This document shows positions 1 through 9,309 of a stretch of DNA of 61,517 nt, piece by piece. Numbering within the stretch: the first letter of the stretch is position 1; every line of letters starts with the position of its first letter. The stretch comes from Gammaproteobacteria bacterium (GTDB lineage Bacteria > Pseudomonadota > Gammaproteobacteria > Steroidobacterales > Steroidobacteraceae), in NCBI GenBank assembly GCA_003134045.1, contig PLAH01000039.1, positions 105,540 to 167,056 of the forward strand, given 5' to 3'. The notes below the pieces were generated by a model. It was not told where the DNA came from and did no database searches. It saw only the letters and a list, made by a program, of their open reading frames with translations. The position numbers and the translations under genes are program-made.

Positions 1-1576
1 CGTCGCCGGTCATGGCGACGAGGCGTCCTTGAGCTTGATATTCGCGGATTAGTTTGAGTTTGGCTTCAGGCGTCGCTTCAGCGAGAAAGTCATCGACCCC
101 GGCCTCAGCGGCGATCGCCGCCGCGGTGAGGCGATTGTCGCCGGTGATCATGATGGTCTTGATGCCCATGCGCCGCAGGTCCGCGAAACGTTCCTTGATG
201 CCGCCCTTGACGATGTCCTTGAGCTCGATGACCCCGAGCACACGGCCGCCGTCGACGACGACCAGCGGAGTACTGCCTTGGCGGGCGACGCGCTGTACGT
301 CTTCCTCGACCAACGGCGGGCATTCCTTGCCGAGCGCCTCGGCATACTTGATGATCTCACCGGGAGCGCCCTTGCGGATCTGGCGTTCGCCGATATCGAC
401 GCCGCTCATGCGCGTGTGGGCCGAAAACGGCACGAATTTCGCGCCGAGCGTGCCCAAGTCGCGCTCACGCAGATTGAAGCGCTGCTTGGCGAGTACGACG
501 ATGCTGCGCCCTTCCGGGGTCTCATCGGCTAGCGAAGCCAGTTGAGCCGCATCGGCCAGTTCCTGCTCCGTCACGCCGGGCGCAGGCAGGAACACAGTAG
601 CCTGTCGATTGCCGAGCGTAATGGTGCCCGTCTTATCGAGGAGCAGCACATCGACGTCGCCGGCTGCCTCCACGGCGCGACCGGAGGTCGCGATGACGTT
701 TGCCTGCATCATCCGGCTCATGCCGGCTACCCCGATCGCCGACAACAGGCCGCCTATCGTCGTGGGAATGAGGCACACCAACAGCGCCACGAGTGCGGTC
801 ATCGTGATTGGGGTTCCCGCCTTGCTGGCCTCAACGGCGAACAGCGAGAACGGCAAGAGGGTCACAATCACGATGAGAAAGACGAGAGTCAACGCCACCA
901 GCAGGATGGTCAGCGCAATCTCATTGGGGGTCTTCTGCCGCTTCGCCGTTTCGACCATTGAGATCATCCGGTCGAGAAACGTTTCTCCGGGATTAACCGA
1001 TACTCGCACCACCAGCCAGTCCGATAGCACTCGCGTGCCGCCGGTCACCGACGAGAAGTCGCCGCCCGATTCGCGAATGACCGGCGCCGATTCGCCCGTG
1101 ATGGCGCTTTCGTCGACCGAGGCGACGCCCTCGATGACTTCGCCGTCGGCCGGGATGGTGTCATGGGTCTCGACCAGTACGACGTCGCCCTTCCTTAGAT
1201 CTTCCGCCTTGACGAGCGTCGTCTGTCGCGCGCCCGGACTATTTTTTACAAGGCGTTTGGCCATCACGGTTTGGCGCATGTTGCGCAGCGCGGAGGCCTG
1301 TGCACGACTGCGGCCCTCGGCGAGCGCTTCAGCGAAGTTGGCGAAAAGAACGGTGAACAGCAGCCAGATGGTAATGGCCAGAATGAAGCCGGCGGGCGCT
1401 TCTCCGTGGCCCGCGAGTGCCTGGCCGTAGAGGATCGCTGTCACGATCGTGCCGAGATACACCACGAACATCACAGGATTACGCCATTGGGTTCGCGGGT
1501 CGAGCTTCTTGACGGCCCCAAGGAGCGCGGGTCCGATGAGCTTGCGATCATAGAGCGAGAGTTGTTGCCGCGACAT
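1..1576 (-). CDS. kdpB: Potassium-transporting P-type ATPase subunit B (3' end outside window)
   Basis: This is the catalytic subunit of the KdpFABC K+ pump in the inner membrane. It hydrolyses ATP to drive uptake through KdpA. About 525 of the usual ~680 residues are visible, reading from ATG at 1576 off the left edge. The N-terminus begins [18 protein letters not shown]. The actuator motif TGES lies near residue 160, the phosphorylation motif DKTGT has its Asp near residue 314, and the visible part ends in the MTGDG hinge motif. The start lies 10 bp after the kdpA stop, so the two are co-transcribed. kdpC is expected just outside the window. Confidence 0.97.
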   Translation of the reverse strand, partial: MSRQQLSLYDRKLIGPALLGAVKKLDPRTQWRNPVMFVVYLGTIVTAILYGQALAGHGEAPAGFILAITIWLLFTVLFANFAEALAEGRSRAQASALRNMRQTVMAKRLVKNSPGARQTTLVKAEDLRKGDVVLVETHDTIPADGEVIEGVASVDESAITGESAPVIRESGGDFSSVTGGTRVLSDWLVVRVSVNPGETFLDRMISMVETAKRQKTPNEIALTILLVALTLVFLIVIVTLLPFSLFAVEASKAGTPITMTALVALLVCLIPTTIGGLLSAIGVAGMSRMMQANVIATSGRAVEAAGDVDVLLLDKTGTITLGNRQATVFLPAPGVTEQELADAAQLASLADETPEGRSIVVLAKQRFNLRERDLGTLGAKFVPFSAHTRMSGVDIGERQIRKGAPGEIIKYAEALGKECPPLVEEDVQRVARQGSTPLVVVDGGRVLGVIELKDIVKGGIKERFADLRRMGIKTIMITGDNRLTAAAIAAEAGVDDFLAEATPEAKLKLIREYQAQGRLVAMTGD

Positions 1577-1586
1577 AAGGATCTCG

Positions 1587-3401
1587 TTACTTGGCAGCCG
1601 CGAGCATGAAGTGCTCGACGACCGGTCCCAGCGCCAGCGCCGGGACATAGGTTAGGACACCGATTAACAGGATGGAGCCGATGAGCAGCGTCACGAACAA
1701 GGGTCCATGCGTCGGCATCGTGCCTTCGGTGACTGGGACCCGCTTCTTCGCCGCCAGCGATCCGGCGATGGCGAGCGCCGCCATGATCGGCCAGAACCGG
1801 CCGATGAACATCGCAAGGCCGGTGGCTACGTTATAAAAAACCGTGCTCGCCGTAAGGCCACCGAACGCGCTACCGTTGTTGTTGGCAGCTGAGGTGAACG
1901 CATACAGAATCTCGCTGAAGCCGTGCGCGCCGGGATTGCCGACGCCGGCCTTGCCGGCGACCGTCATGACGGCAACCGCAGTACCCAGTAGCACGACAAA
2001 CGGGGTCGTCAGAATAAAGACTGAGGCCATCTTCATCTCGAATGCCTCGATCTTCTTTCCCAGGTATTCAGGAGTCCTACCGATCATTAATCCGGCAATG
2101 AAGACGCCCAAAATAGCGAATATCAGTATCGAGTACACGCCCGTGCCGACCCCGCCTGGCGCGACCTCGCCGAGCTGCATGAGGAACATCGGCACGAAGC
2201 CACCCAGCGGCGTCATCGAGTCGTGCATCGTGTTCACCGCGCCGGTGGAAGTCCCCGTCGCGGCCGCCGCAAAGAGCGAAGAGGCGGCGATGCCGAAGCG
2301 GGTCTCCTTGCCCTCCATGTTGCCGCCCGCCTGGAGGGTGCTCGCGACCTGGTCAATGCCCTGCTTCGCGATGAGAGGGTTGCCGACTTGCTCGCTGTGG
2401 AAAGCGAGGATCACGAGCGGCACGAACAGGATCAGCATGGCGGCCAGGATCACCCAGCCCTGGCGGGTATCCCCGACCATTTTGCCGAACGTATAGGTGA
2501 GAGCAAACGGGATCAGGAGAATCGCCAACATCTCCAGTAAATTCGTCAAGGGCGTCGGATTCTCGTACGGATGCGCAGAATTCGCGTTGGTGAAGCCGCC
2601 CCCGTTGGTGCCAAGTTCCTTGATGGCCTCCTGCGAGGCGATCGGTCCCATCGGCAGCGTCTGTGTCTGAGTCATCGCCGTCTCGGTCACGGCGTTGCCC
2701 GCCGCGTCCTTGATGGGGTTGCCGGCCGCGTCGGTCTTCGGATTCTGATAGGTAATCTTCTCGACGGTCGTCGCGTCCTTGTAGCCGGCGAAATTCTCGA
2801 TTACACCTTGGCTCGCGAGCGCGAGCGCGAGCACCACGGAGAGCGGCAACAAGACGTAGAGGGTTGAGCGCGTCACGTCTACCCAGAAGTTACCGATCGT
2901 ATTGACCGTGTGCCGCGCGAAACCACGGATCAGGGCGATGGCGACCGCGATGCCCGTCGCCGCGGACAGGAAGTTCTGCACTGCGAGTCCTGCCATCTGC
3001 ACAAGGTAGCCCATGGTCGACTCGCCGGAGTACCCCTGCCAGTTGGTGTTGGTAATGAAACTAATCGCGGTGTTGAATGACGAGTCCGGGCTGACCGCCG
3101 CGAACTTTTGCGGGTTGAGCGGAAAGAAGATCTGCAGGCGCTGCAACCCATAGACGACGACTGCGCCCAGCACATTGAAAAGCAGCAATGCAATCGCGTA
3201 TTGCGTCCAGGACATCTCCTCTGCGGAATCGACCCCACAGAGGCGATAGAGAAGACCTTCGACCCGGCCACCGGCACGCAAGGCGAAATTGGGTCGCCCT
3301 TGCATGACATCGGCGATGTAACTGCCGAGCGGCTTGACGCACAGCACGACAATGGCGAGGAACGCCACCAGCAGCACGCCAAACATTGTGCTGGCGTCCA
3401 T
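1587..3401 (-). CDS. kdpA: Potassium-transporting ATPase subunit A
   Basis: KdpA is the K+-binding, channel-like subunit of KdpFABC. The 604-residue product fits the family. The four selectivity-filter repeats are visible: [46 protein letters not shown] and [12 protein letters not shown], set among about ten membrane segments. The open frame extends 25 codons further upstream, but the start at 3401 ([11 protein letters not shown]) is preferred. It overlaps the kdpF stop as TGATG, and the extra residues upstream are simply kdpF read in another frame. kdpB follows after 10 bp. Confidence 0.97.
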   Translation of the reverse strand: MDASTMFGVLLVAFLAIVVLCVKPLGSYIADVMQGRPNFALRAGGRVEGLLYRLCGVDSAEEMSWTQYAIALLLFNVLGAVVVYGLQRLQIFFPLNPQKFAAVSPDSSFNTAISFITNTNWQGYSGESTMGYLVQMAGLAVQNFLSAATGIAVAIALIRGFARHTVNTIGNFWVDVTRSTLYVLLPLSVVLALALASQGVIENFAGYKDATTVEKITYQNPKTDAAGNPIKDAAGNAVTETAMTQTQTLPMGPIASQEAIKELGTNGGGFTNANSAHPYENPTPLTNLLEMLAILLIPFALTYTFGKMVGDTRQGWVILAAMLILFVPLVILAFHSEQVGNPLIAKQGIDQVASTLQAGGNMEGKETRFGIAASSLFAAAATGTSTGAVNTMHDSMTPLGGFVPMFLMQLGEVAPGGVGTGVYSILIFAILGVFIAGLMIGRTPEYLGKKIEAFEMKMASVFILTTPFVVLLGTAVAVMTVAGKAGVGNPGAHGFSEILYAFTSAANNNGSAFGGLTASTVFYNVATGLAMFIGRFWPIMAALAIAGSLAAKKRVPVTEGTMPTHGPLFVTLLIGSILLIGVLTYVPALALGPVVEHFMLAAAK

Positions 3402-3490
3402 CAGAATCGCTCCGCGCGCAGAAGCGCAAATAGAAGGTAGACAAGCAAGAACAGCGCAAGCGGCGCTGCGAGCCAATACATCATGGTCAT
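3401..3490 (-). CDS. kdpF: KdpF small membrane subunit
   Basis: This 29-residue peptide (MTMMYWLAAPLALFLL...AERF) is a single hydrophobic segment with a short basic tail, matching KdpF, which stabilises the KdpABC complex in the inner membrane. A Shine-Dalgarno AGGA sits 8 bases before ATG 3490. The stop overlaps the kdpA start by one base (TGATG), and the start overlaps the stop of the upstream 30-codon ORF (ATGA). The size, position and overlaps support a real gene. It is too short for ordinary ORF callers. Confidence 0.9.
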   Translation of the reverse strand: MTMMYWLAAPLALFLLVYLLFALLRAERF

Positions 3491-3579
3491 GACGTCTTTC
3501 CTAGGCGACTGAACGCCCACACGAGACCGTGGGTGGCCAAATATAGACCGACTAGAATCAGTAGATAGATAGCGTCCAT
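3487..3579 (-). CDS. 30-residue membrane peptide upstream of kdpF
   Basis: This is a 30-residue ORF beginning MDAIYLLILVGLYLATHGLV, with one predicted membrane helix and a short basic C-terminus. A GGGAGG sequence lies about 8 bases before ATG 3579. The stop overlaps the kdpF start as ATGA, implying translational coupling. From memory, similarly sized peptides often precede kdpF in proteobacterial kdp operons and are usually left unannotated. No function is known to me. A role as an accessory subunit of the Kdp complex is an inference from position alone. Confidence 0.7.
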   Translation of the reverse strand: MDAIYLLILVGLYLATHGLVWAFSRLGKTS

Positions 3580-3603
3580 CCCTACACCCTCCCGAGGAAA
3601 ATT

Positions 3604-3742
3604 CCGTTCACAGTAGCACTGCTCCTACAAACTTCTGTACGGGAAAACACGTATTGGCCGGTGAGCGTCAACACCAAGAACCAATCCGCGATATAAGCTC
3701 CGTCAGATCCCGAGGGAATGCTATCCGCTAGGATATAAAGTT
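3604..3742 (-). repeat. kdp-proximal copy of a duplicated promoter/leader sequence
   Basis: This sequence lies between the porin stop and the first kdp peptide. It is clearly related to 5342-5479 upstream of the porin, in the same orientation. Both copies start with AACTTTATA and end with GTGAACGG, 139 and 138 bases apart. A hairpin at 3613-3628 (arms GTAG/CTAC, 8-base loop) has an equivalent in the other copy. The TTTATA element resembles the E. coli KdpE box. An ORF also runs through it from GTG 3794, overlapping the porin stop, to TAG 3582, so coding is not excluded. Confidence 0.7.
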
Positions 3743-3790
3743 CTTGTAGAAATTTTCCTTTCTGCCGGCGTCGCGCCACTCCCTGCGCAC

Positions 3791-5284
3791 TCACCAAGCA
3801 CCTTCCTTCTGGCCGAACCACCACACAAGCCCGAACCCAATTGTCGGTTGTGAGGCCTCTAGGACACCGAGGCTGCTGCCAAGAAAATAGTGCTGGTTGG
3901 ATTGGTCGCGACGGAACTCACCGCGCATCAGGAAACCGTCGGCCGGACGGTAGTCGAGGGTCAGCGTCCCCTCCTTGAGGTATTGGGGAGTGCCGCTGAA
4001 AAGGCCGCCGACATCGGCTAGATACTCAACGCGCGCCGCGAGCGCCACCTTCGGGGTCAGTTGATAACCGCCATAGAGTGCACCCCCCGTGACGTGTTGC
4101 GGCATCGAATAAGAGTACAGGCGCTCCTGCACGTAATCCGCCTCTGCGGCGAGCGTGATCGCCTTCGATACCTGCCAGGTGACATAGCTATCGGTAATTT
4201 GCAGCTTGCCGTCCGGCGGATTGGCAATGGGTAGGATATACGTCCCCTGCTGATTTGGCAGATTCTGCTGACCGGGACCCGGACTCTGCAGATAAATCAC
4301 GTCCGGGTGCTCCTGGCCTTGATAGTAGTTGAAGGTCCACGTAACCGCCGGCGTCGGCGTCAGCACGAACCCCAAGAGCTGGTCTTTGTAATTATTGAAT
4401 GCCTCCGTCTGCTGCGTACCATTCGTGATCCACGCGTTGATTGCCAACTCGTCGTTGACGACATATTTGGCACGAATACCCGTATGGTAGAATGGCAAAT
4501 AATTAAACCAATAAGACCTCGAATAATTCAGCTGATCCTTGGTGTAATTGCCCTCGATTCCCAGGGAACTTGCCCACTTGCCGAAATCCACGGTAAGTCC
4601 CTTGCCGACCGGGAAGACATATGTCCCGTAGGCCTGGAATAGGGCCCGGTACACGTCCGGTCTCAGTTCGTTGGCGGGGTTGCCCTGCAGGGTTGAAGTC
4701 GCCTGGCCATATTGCAGATCGAGTCGCATTCCGACCCGCTTATCAGTCGCCGGATCCGGCGCACTCTCGACGACGAGATCGGCTTGGTTGAGACTGAAAC
4801 TGTTACTGCTCACATCATACGCACGCAAGTAATTCACGCGTCCGATGGGGGCGTTGGTGTTGTATTCGTAGTAGCCATCGAGCATGGCATTAATGGTCAT
4901 GCCGCGAAGCAAGTCCGCGGTGACCTTCGGCGGCTCAGCCGCAGCGCTCCCCGAAGCCCCGACGGCAGCGGGGGCTGTTGCTGAGGAGACTGTCGCGCCC
5001 GTATCTTGCGCCGGTGCTGAGAGGACGGTCGTGCCGGTCACCGGCGCAGCAGGCTCTTTAGATACCTGGTCCTGGAGCTGGTGTACGAGGTTCTTCAAGT
5101 TCTCGACCTCACGGCTGAGTTCCGTGATCCGCTGGTCGGCAGATTGTGCCGCAGTACCGCCCGACGTGGTCGCCTGAGGCTGCGGCGCGGTGCTCGGCAT
5201 CTCTGCCGCAGCAATCGGTGCCAACAGAGTTAGCGATGACAGTAAGCCAGCAATCCACTTGAGACACGATAGAAGGTTGAACAT
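3791..5284 (-). CDS. Outer-membrane beta-barrel porin of the BBP2 type, in the kdp locus
   Basis: This 497-residue exported protein has a signal peptide (MFNLLSCLKWIAGLLSSLTL...), a short coiled-coil stretch (ITELSREVENLKNLVHQLQ) and a long barrel region rich in alternating aromatic strands, ending in ...LVWWFGQKEGAW. The pattern (DGYYEYN, SLNQADLVVE, FGKWASSLGIEG) is that of putative beta-barrel porin-2 (PF07642). The start at 5284 is chosen because GAGGA lies 8 bases before it; an in-frame ATG at 5299 has no ribosome site. It lies between kdpDE and kdpFAB on the kdp strand, so K+ passage across the outer membrane is a reasonable inference. No substrate can be read from sequence. Confidence 0.85.
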   Translation of the reverse strand: MFNLLSCLKWIAGLLSSLTLLAPIAAAEMPSTAPQPQATTSGGTAAQSADQRITELSREVENLKNLVHQLQDQVSKEPAAPVTGTTVLSAPAQDTGATVSSATAPAAVGASGSAAAEPPKVTADLLRGMTINAMLDGYYEYNTNAPIGRVNYLRAYDVSSNSFSLNQADLVVESAPDPATDKRVGMRLDLQYGQATSTLQGNPANELRPDVYRALFQAYGTYVFPVGKGLTVDFGKWASSLGIEGNYTKDQLNYSRSYWFNYLPFYHTGIRAKYVVNDELAINAWITNGTQQTEAFNNYKDQLLGFVLTPTPAVTWTFNYYQGQEHPDVIYLQSPGPGQQNLPNQQGTYILPIANPPDGKLQITDSYVTWQVSKAITLAAEADYVQERLYSYSMPQHVTGGALYGGYQLTPKVALAARVEYLADVGGLFSGTPQYLKEGTLTLDYRPADGFLMRGEFRRDQSNQHYFLGSSLGVLEASQPTIGFGLVWWFGQKEGAW

Positions 5285-5341
5285 GGAGACATTCCTCATT
5301 TTGTTTACCGTGCCAGCACGTTGCCGCTGTCGGAGCCTTTG

Positions 5342-5479
5342 CCGTTCACCGCAGCACTGTTCCCGCAAAGATCTGTATGGAAAAGCACGTACCCGCCGGC
5401 ACGGGGCAGCACAAGAAAGACATCGGCGACGCCGCCTCCGCCATTCCCGCGCGAATAGTAGGAGCAGAGGTATAAAGTT
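5342..5479 (-). repeat. porin-proximal copy of the duplicated promoter/leader sequence
   Basis: This is the second copy of the element at 3604-3742. It lies 58 bases before the porin start and is oriented toward it. The hairpin counterpart at 5351-5366 has arms GCGG/CTGC, so one base pair has changed on both sides relative to GTAG/CTAC, while the 8-base loop GARCAGTG is kept. The sequence upstream (CACAAACTTTATACC) could serve as a KdpE site or a core promoter element. A 62-codon ORF from GTG 5496 to TAA 5305 also spans it. Confidence 0.7.
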
Positions 5480-5640
5480 TGTGTGGACATTTCCACACGA
5501 GGCTTTTTCCAGATGCGGCTCTGTTTGATGACGCGGTGTCGACGAACCGCACTTACGTATATGGAAGCTTGCGAACACGAGGATTATCATTTGGGGGTGG
5601 AATACAGTGTCCGATCGCGGGCTTGATTGGAATAAATATT

Positions 5641-7722
5641 ATGAGCAAGCGTAGAATTGATCGGGAGGGAGTGATTGCGCACCTAACCAAAGAGACGGCA
5701 CGCGAGGGCCATCCGCCCATTGACTTGCCACGTCCGACTCAAGACCGTGTTCTTGTCTGCATTGGCCCCGGACCAATGGGCGAGCGGCTAGTTCGCGCCG
5801 GCCAATTTGCCGCGCAAAACCTCGATGCGAATTGGATTGCGTTGCACGTGGAGATGCCGCTGACTTGGCGCTCCTCGGTTCGAGCGCGAGAGGAAGCGCT
5901 GCGTATCCTGCGCCTTGCCGAGCAGTACGGTGCCGAGACAGTGACGCTAACGGGACGCGCCCCCATCGCTTCACAAATAATCGAGTTCGCCCAGGCACGC
6001 AAGGTGACGCACATCATATTGGGCAAGCCGTTGCGCCAGAGTTGGCAGCGCGGGTTGATGAGCTCTGTGATCGACGACATCGTTGCGCGCAGCGGCAGCA
6101 TTGACGTGCAGATCAGCGGAGACCCGGGCGTCCACCCGCGACGACAACCCATTCTAAGTCAGCACGCACTTCGCGGGGTCGCCGTCAAGAGTGAATCGGA
6201 CGGCAAGATACCGCCATGGCACAGTTATCTCGCGGGAGTGTCGATCACCACAGGCTGCACTGCAGTGGCTGCAGTCATGTTCAAATGGCTCGCGCCGACC
6301 AACCTCGCCATGGTGTATCTATTGGGCGTTGTGCTGGCTGCGACCCGATTTGACCGCAGAGCCTCCGTCGTGACCGCCGTACTCGGCACTCTCGCCTTCG
6401 ATTTCCTTTTCATTCCGCCGATCTATTCCTTTGCCATCAGTGACACCGAATATTTGCTCACGGCTGTCGTCCTGTTGACCGTGGGGTTAGTGATTAGCGC
6501 GCTCGCCGACGGTTTGCGTCGTCAGGCGCGCGTCGCGACAGACCGCGAACGCCGCACCGCGGCGCTTTATGCAATGACGCGCAAGCTGGCAGTTGTCGCA
6601 TCTCTCGATGACATCGCAACCTGTGTGCGCGCGCACATTGCCCACGTGTTCGATGCGCAAGCGTTGATTCGTCTCAAGAGCTCCGACGGCACCATGCGCT
6701 TACTCGGAAGAACCGATGATCCGGCAGAGGCCGGATGGACCGATACGTCAATCGCAGATTGGGTATTCACGCGAAATGAGATCGCCGGCTGTGGGACAAA
6801 TGTATTGCCGGCTGTAGATGGATTGTATCTGCCGCTCAATGGAACTCGTGGGGTTGTTGGTGTGCTGATTGTGCATTGTGTGAATCGCAGGCAGATCCTC
6901 GTTTCAGAACGGAGACATCTGCTCGAGACATTTGCGAACCCGATCGCTGTTGCGGTTGAGCGGGAACAACTACGGCTGCAGGCGCATGACTCCGCATTCG
7001 CCGCCCAGAACGAGCGCCTGCGGAACTCATTATTGAGCTCGATCTCTCACGATCTGAGGAGCCCGTTATCGGTGATGGGCAGCAGCGCCGGTAGTTTGCT
7101 GGAAGGTGAGGGCCAGCTACCCGCGGGTCCGCAACGACAAATGGTTCAGACGATAAACGACGAAGCCCTGCGCATGACGCACATCGTCAACAACATACTT
7201 GATATGACAAAGCTCGAATCGGGGCCGGTGCAGCTCGATCGGCAGTGGTACCCGTTGGAAGAAATCGTGGGCGCGGTACTCGGTCGGTTGAAGGGTCAAC
7301 TTGGGCAACGTGCGGTGAGTATCTATATCCCCCACGATTTGCCGATGCTTCATGTCGATGGCGTGCTATTCGAGAAGGTATTGATCAATCTATTGGAAAA
7401 TGCGGCGAAATATACGGCAATAGACGCCCACATCAATGTATCCGCATCCGTTCAAGGCAGCGAGATCAAAGTCAAGGTCATGGACGACGGCCCCGGGGTT
7501 CCGAAAGGATTGGAGCAATTTATTTTCGAGAAATTCTATCGAGTTCAAGCGGAGGGCGCGGTGGCGGGCACTGGGCTTGGCCTTGCAATTTGCAAGGCCA
7601 TCATTGAAGCACACGGTGGACGCATATGGACTGAGACTCGACCTGAAAGCGGCGCAGTCTTCTTGATGACACTGCCTATCACACTGGCCTCAAAAGAGCA
7701 CGCAGAAGGACGAGTTACGTGA
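5641..7722 (+). CDS. kdpD: KdpD-type sensor histidine kinase lacking the N-terminal KdpD domain
   Basis: This 693-residue inner-membrane kinase controls the kdp operon with KdpE. Visible domains in order are a Usp-like domain (~35-165, VLVCIGPGPMGERLV), four membrane segments (~205-310), a GAF-like region, and the HisKA/HATPase core. The phospho-acceptor His is near 470 in SSISHDLRSPLS, with INLLENAAKYT, DDGPGVP and GTGLGLAI after it. E. coli KdpD has about 895 residues with an N-terminal Walker-containing KdpD domain; that part is absent. The frame is open upstream to 5479 but shows no KdpD-domain motifs. ATG 5641 is used although its ribosome site is weak. The stop overlaps kdpE. Confidence 0.9.
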   Translation: MSKRRIDREGVIAHLTKETAREGHPPIDLPRPTQDRVLVCIGPGPMGERLVRAGQFAAQNLDANWIALHVEMPLTWRSSVRAREEALRILRLAEQYGAETVTLTGRAPIASQIIEFAQARKVTHIILGKPLRQSWQRGLMSSVIDDIVARSGSIDVQISGDPGVHPRRQPILSQHALRGVAVKSESDGKIPPWHSYLAGVSITTGCTAVAAVMFKWLAPTNLAMVYLLGVVLAATRFDRRASVVTAVLGTLAFDFLFIPPIYSFAISDTEYLLTAVVLLTVGLVISALADGLRRQARVATDRERRTAALYAMTRKLAVVASLDDIATCVRAHIAHVFDAQALIRLKSSDGTMRLLGRTDDPAEAGWTDTSIADWVFTRNEIAGCGTNVLPAVDGLYLPLNGTRGVVGVLIVHCVNRRQILVSERRHLLETFANPIAVAVEREQLRLQAHDSAFAAQNERLRNSLLSSISHDLRSPLSVMGSSAGSLLEGEGQLPAGPQRQMVQTINDEALRMTHIVNNILDMTKLESGPVQLDRQWYPLEEIVGAVLGRLKGQLGQRAVSIYIPHDLPMLHVDGVLFEKVLINLLENAAKYTAIDAHINVSASVQGSEIKVKVMDDGPGVPKGLEQFIFEKFYRVQAEGAVAGTGLGLAICKAIIEAHGGRIWTETRPESGAVFLMTLPITLASKEHAEGRVT

Positions 7723-8417
7723 CTTCCGAGCGCCCCACCATCATCGTGATCGAGGACGAGTCGCAGCTACGTCGTGTTCTCCGTGCGATGCTCGAGGCGA
7801 ATGGCTTTCGCTGTGTCGAGACAGAGTCGGCGGGTCAAGGCTTGCTGGACGCGGAGACTTATCGGCCTGATCTACTATTAGTGGATTTGGGGCTTCCCGA
7901 TCGCGACGGCATCGAAGTGATCCGCGGAGTGCGCAAATGGTCGGCGGTTCCGATCATTGTACTGTCTGCACGCTCCCAAGAGAGCGACAAGATCGCCGCG
8001 CTCGATGCAGGTGCCGACGATTATGTGACCAAGCCCTTCACCGTCGGCGAGCTGCTCGCGCGCATACGAGCGGCGCTGCGACATGCAGCCATTCATGGTC
8101 GACCGGAGTCGAGAGATACATTCGCCAATGGCGAGCTGCGCGTCGATCTACTTCGCCGCCAAGTTTTTGTCAAAGAACAGGAAATTCATCTGACGCCAAT
8201 CGAGTATCGGCTACTTTCCGTACTGATTAGAAACGCGGGCAAGGTCGTTACCTACCGTCACTTACTGCGCGATGTGTGGGGTCCGGGCAAAGTCGACCAG
8301 TATCACCATGTTCGAACGTATATCGCTGATTTGAGGCGGAAACTGGAGGGTGATCCTGCACGCCCCGTCTATCTCCTTACGGAGGTAGGGGTAGGGTATC
8401 GGCTGGTCGCCGGTTAG
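7719..8417 (+). CDS. kdpE: KdpE response regulator
   Basis: This is a 232-residue OmpR/PhoB-class response regulator. The receiver domain has IEDES at the N-terminus, the phospho-acceptor Asp near residue 56 (LLLVDLGLPDRDG) and the conserved Lys in DDYVTKPF. The C-terminal winged helix includes LTPIEYRLLSVL and ends HHVRTYIADLRRKLE. The GTG start at 7719 overlaps the kdpD stop (GTGA), so the kinase and regulator are translationally coupled. It is expected to activate the divergent kdp/porin transcription unit. Confidence 0.95.
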   Translation: MTSERPTIIVIEDESQLRRVLRAMLEANGFRCVETESAGQGLLDAETYRPDLLLVDLGLPDRDGIEVIRGVRKWSAVPIIVLSARSQESDKIAALDAGADDYVTKPFTVGELLARIRAALRHAAIHGRPESRDTFANGELRVDLLRRQVFVKEQEIHLTPIEYRLLSVLIRNAGKVVTYRHLLRDVWGPGKVDQYHHVRTYIADLRRKLEGDPARPVYLLTEVGVGYRLVAG

Positions 8418-8612
8418 ATACCAAATTGAGGAGAAGGCTAGGGACATCCTATGTCAGCAACGTGCGTGCCATCACTCAAGGAGCGCAAGGTCCTGAGATG
8501 TCCGCCGTTGCCTTACCACATCTGCCGGACGTTGCGCCCTGCTCCGATTGGTAACAAGTCAGGCGAGGCAATGCGCTTTGATTGATGACCTCGCCCCGCA
8601 TCGCGACCGCGA

Positions 8613-9149
8613 TCAAGACTTCTTAATGCGCTTGCCGTTCACCCGCACGGCCTCCACGACCCTGCCTCCACCAACTTCCAACGAACGAGATTCGCCGTCG
8701 GCGCTCACCTTGTCGCCCACCTTCAATTTTAGCCCGACAAGCCCTTCCGGCTTCGTGTGGACAAAATCACCCGTGTCCAGCACGACACCGTTGGGCTCGC
8801 CGTGCCTCGCGTAGTTGAATCGAGTTACGACACCGGTGAATGCGGCACCCTTGGCGGCCTTGCGCTTGTTAGGCTTACGGCCGTCGATTGATATGAGCCG
8901 AACGTACCCAAACACAGCGTGCTTGCTCTCGCCCTTTGGTGACGGACCCTCGCGTTTCGCCCTGACAACTACCTTCTGCCCTTGCTTCAAAGTCTCGAAG
9001 TCACCGGAGGACTCCTCGTCGTGACGATCGAATACGATCTGAGTCGGCTCGCGCTCAACATCGAGCAGCACGCCTTCTACCGCTCCCTTCGGGCTGAAGA
9101 TGAGGTACTGAAATTCTCCATTAACGGATTCTTCTTGCTTCGATGCCAC
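8613..9149 (-). CDS. Hypothetical protein with two OB-like segments
   Basis: This 178-residue, highly charged cytoplasmic protein contains two similar beta-rich stretches: GEFQYLIFSPKGAVEGVLLD followed by LKQGQKVVVRAKREG, and FTGVVTRFNYARHGEPNGVV followed by LKVGDKVSADGESRS. These resemble OB-fold or RNA-chaperone-like strands, but I cannot name a family. The ORF is open to 9176. GTG 9149 is preferred because GGAGG lies 8 bases before it. It ends in a basic KRIKKS tail. It stands alone, convergent with kdpE; the 195 bases between them show no gene. Confidence 0.6.
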   Translation of the reverse strand: MASKQEESVNGEFQYLIFSPKGAVEGVLLDVEREPTQIVFDRHDEESSGDFETLKQGQKVVVRAKREGPSPKGESKHAVFGYVRLISIDGRKPNKRKAAKGAAFTGVVTRFNYARHGEPNGVVLDTGDFVHTKPEGLVGLKLKVGDKVSADGESRSLEVGGGRVVEAVRVNGKRIKKS

Positions 9150-9309
9150 TGATCGATCCTCCAGGTTAACTGCCACGAGTTCGCACTTTGAATCCTTGCT
9201 TCAGAATACACCGTACGCTGTCGCACAGAGCGCTATGCTAGGCTGTGAGATTCTGCAATGCCAGGGATTGTCGTACCAACGAGTAGCCTTCCACTAATCG
9301 CATTCACTA

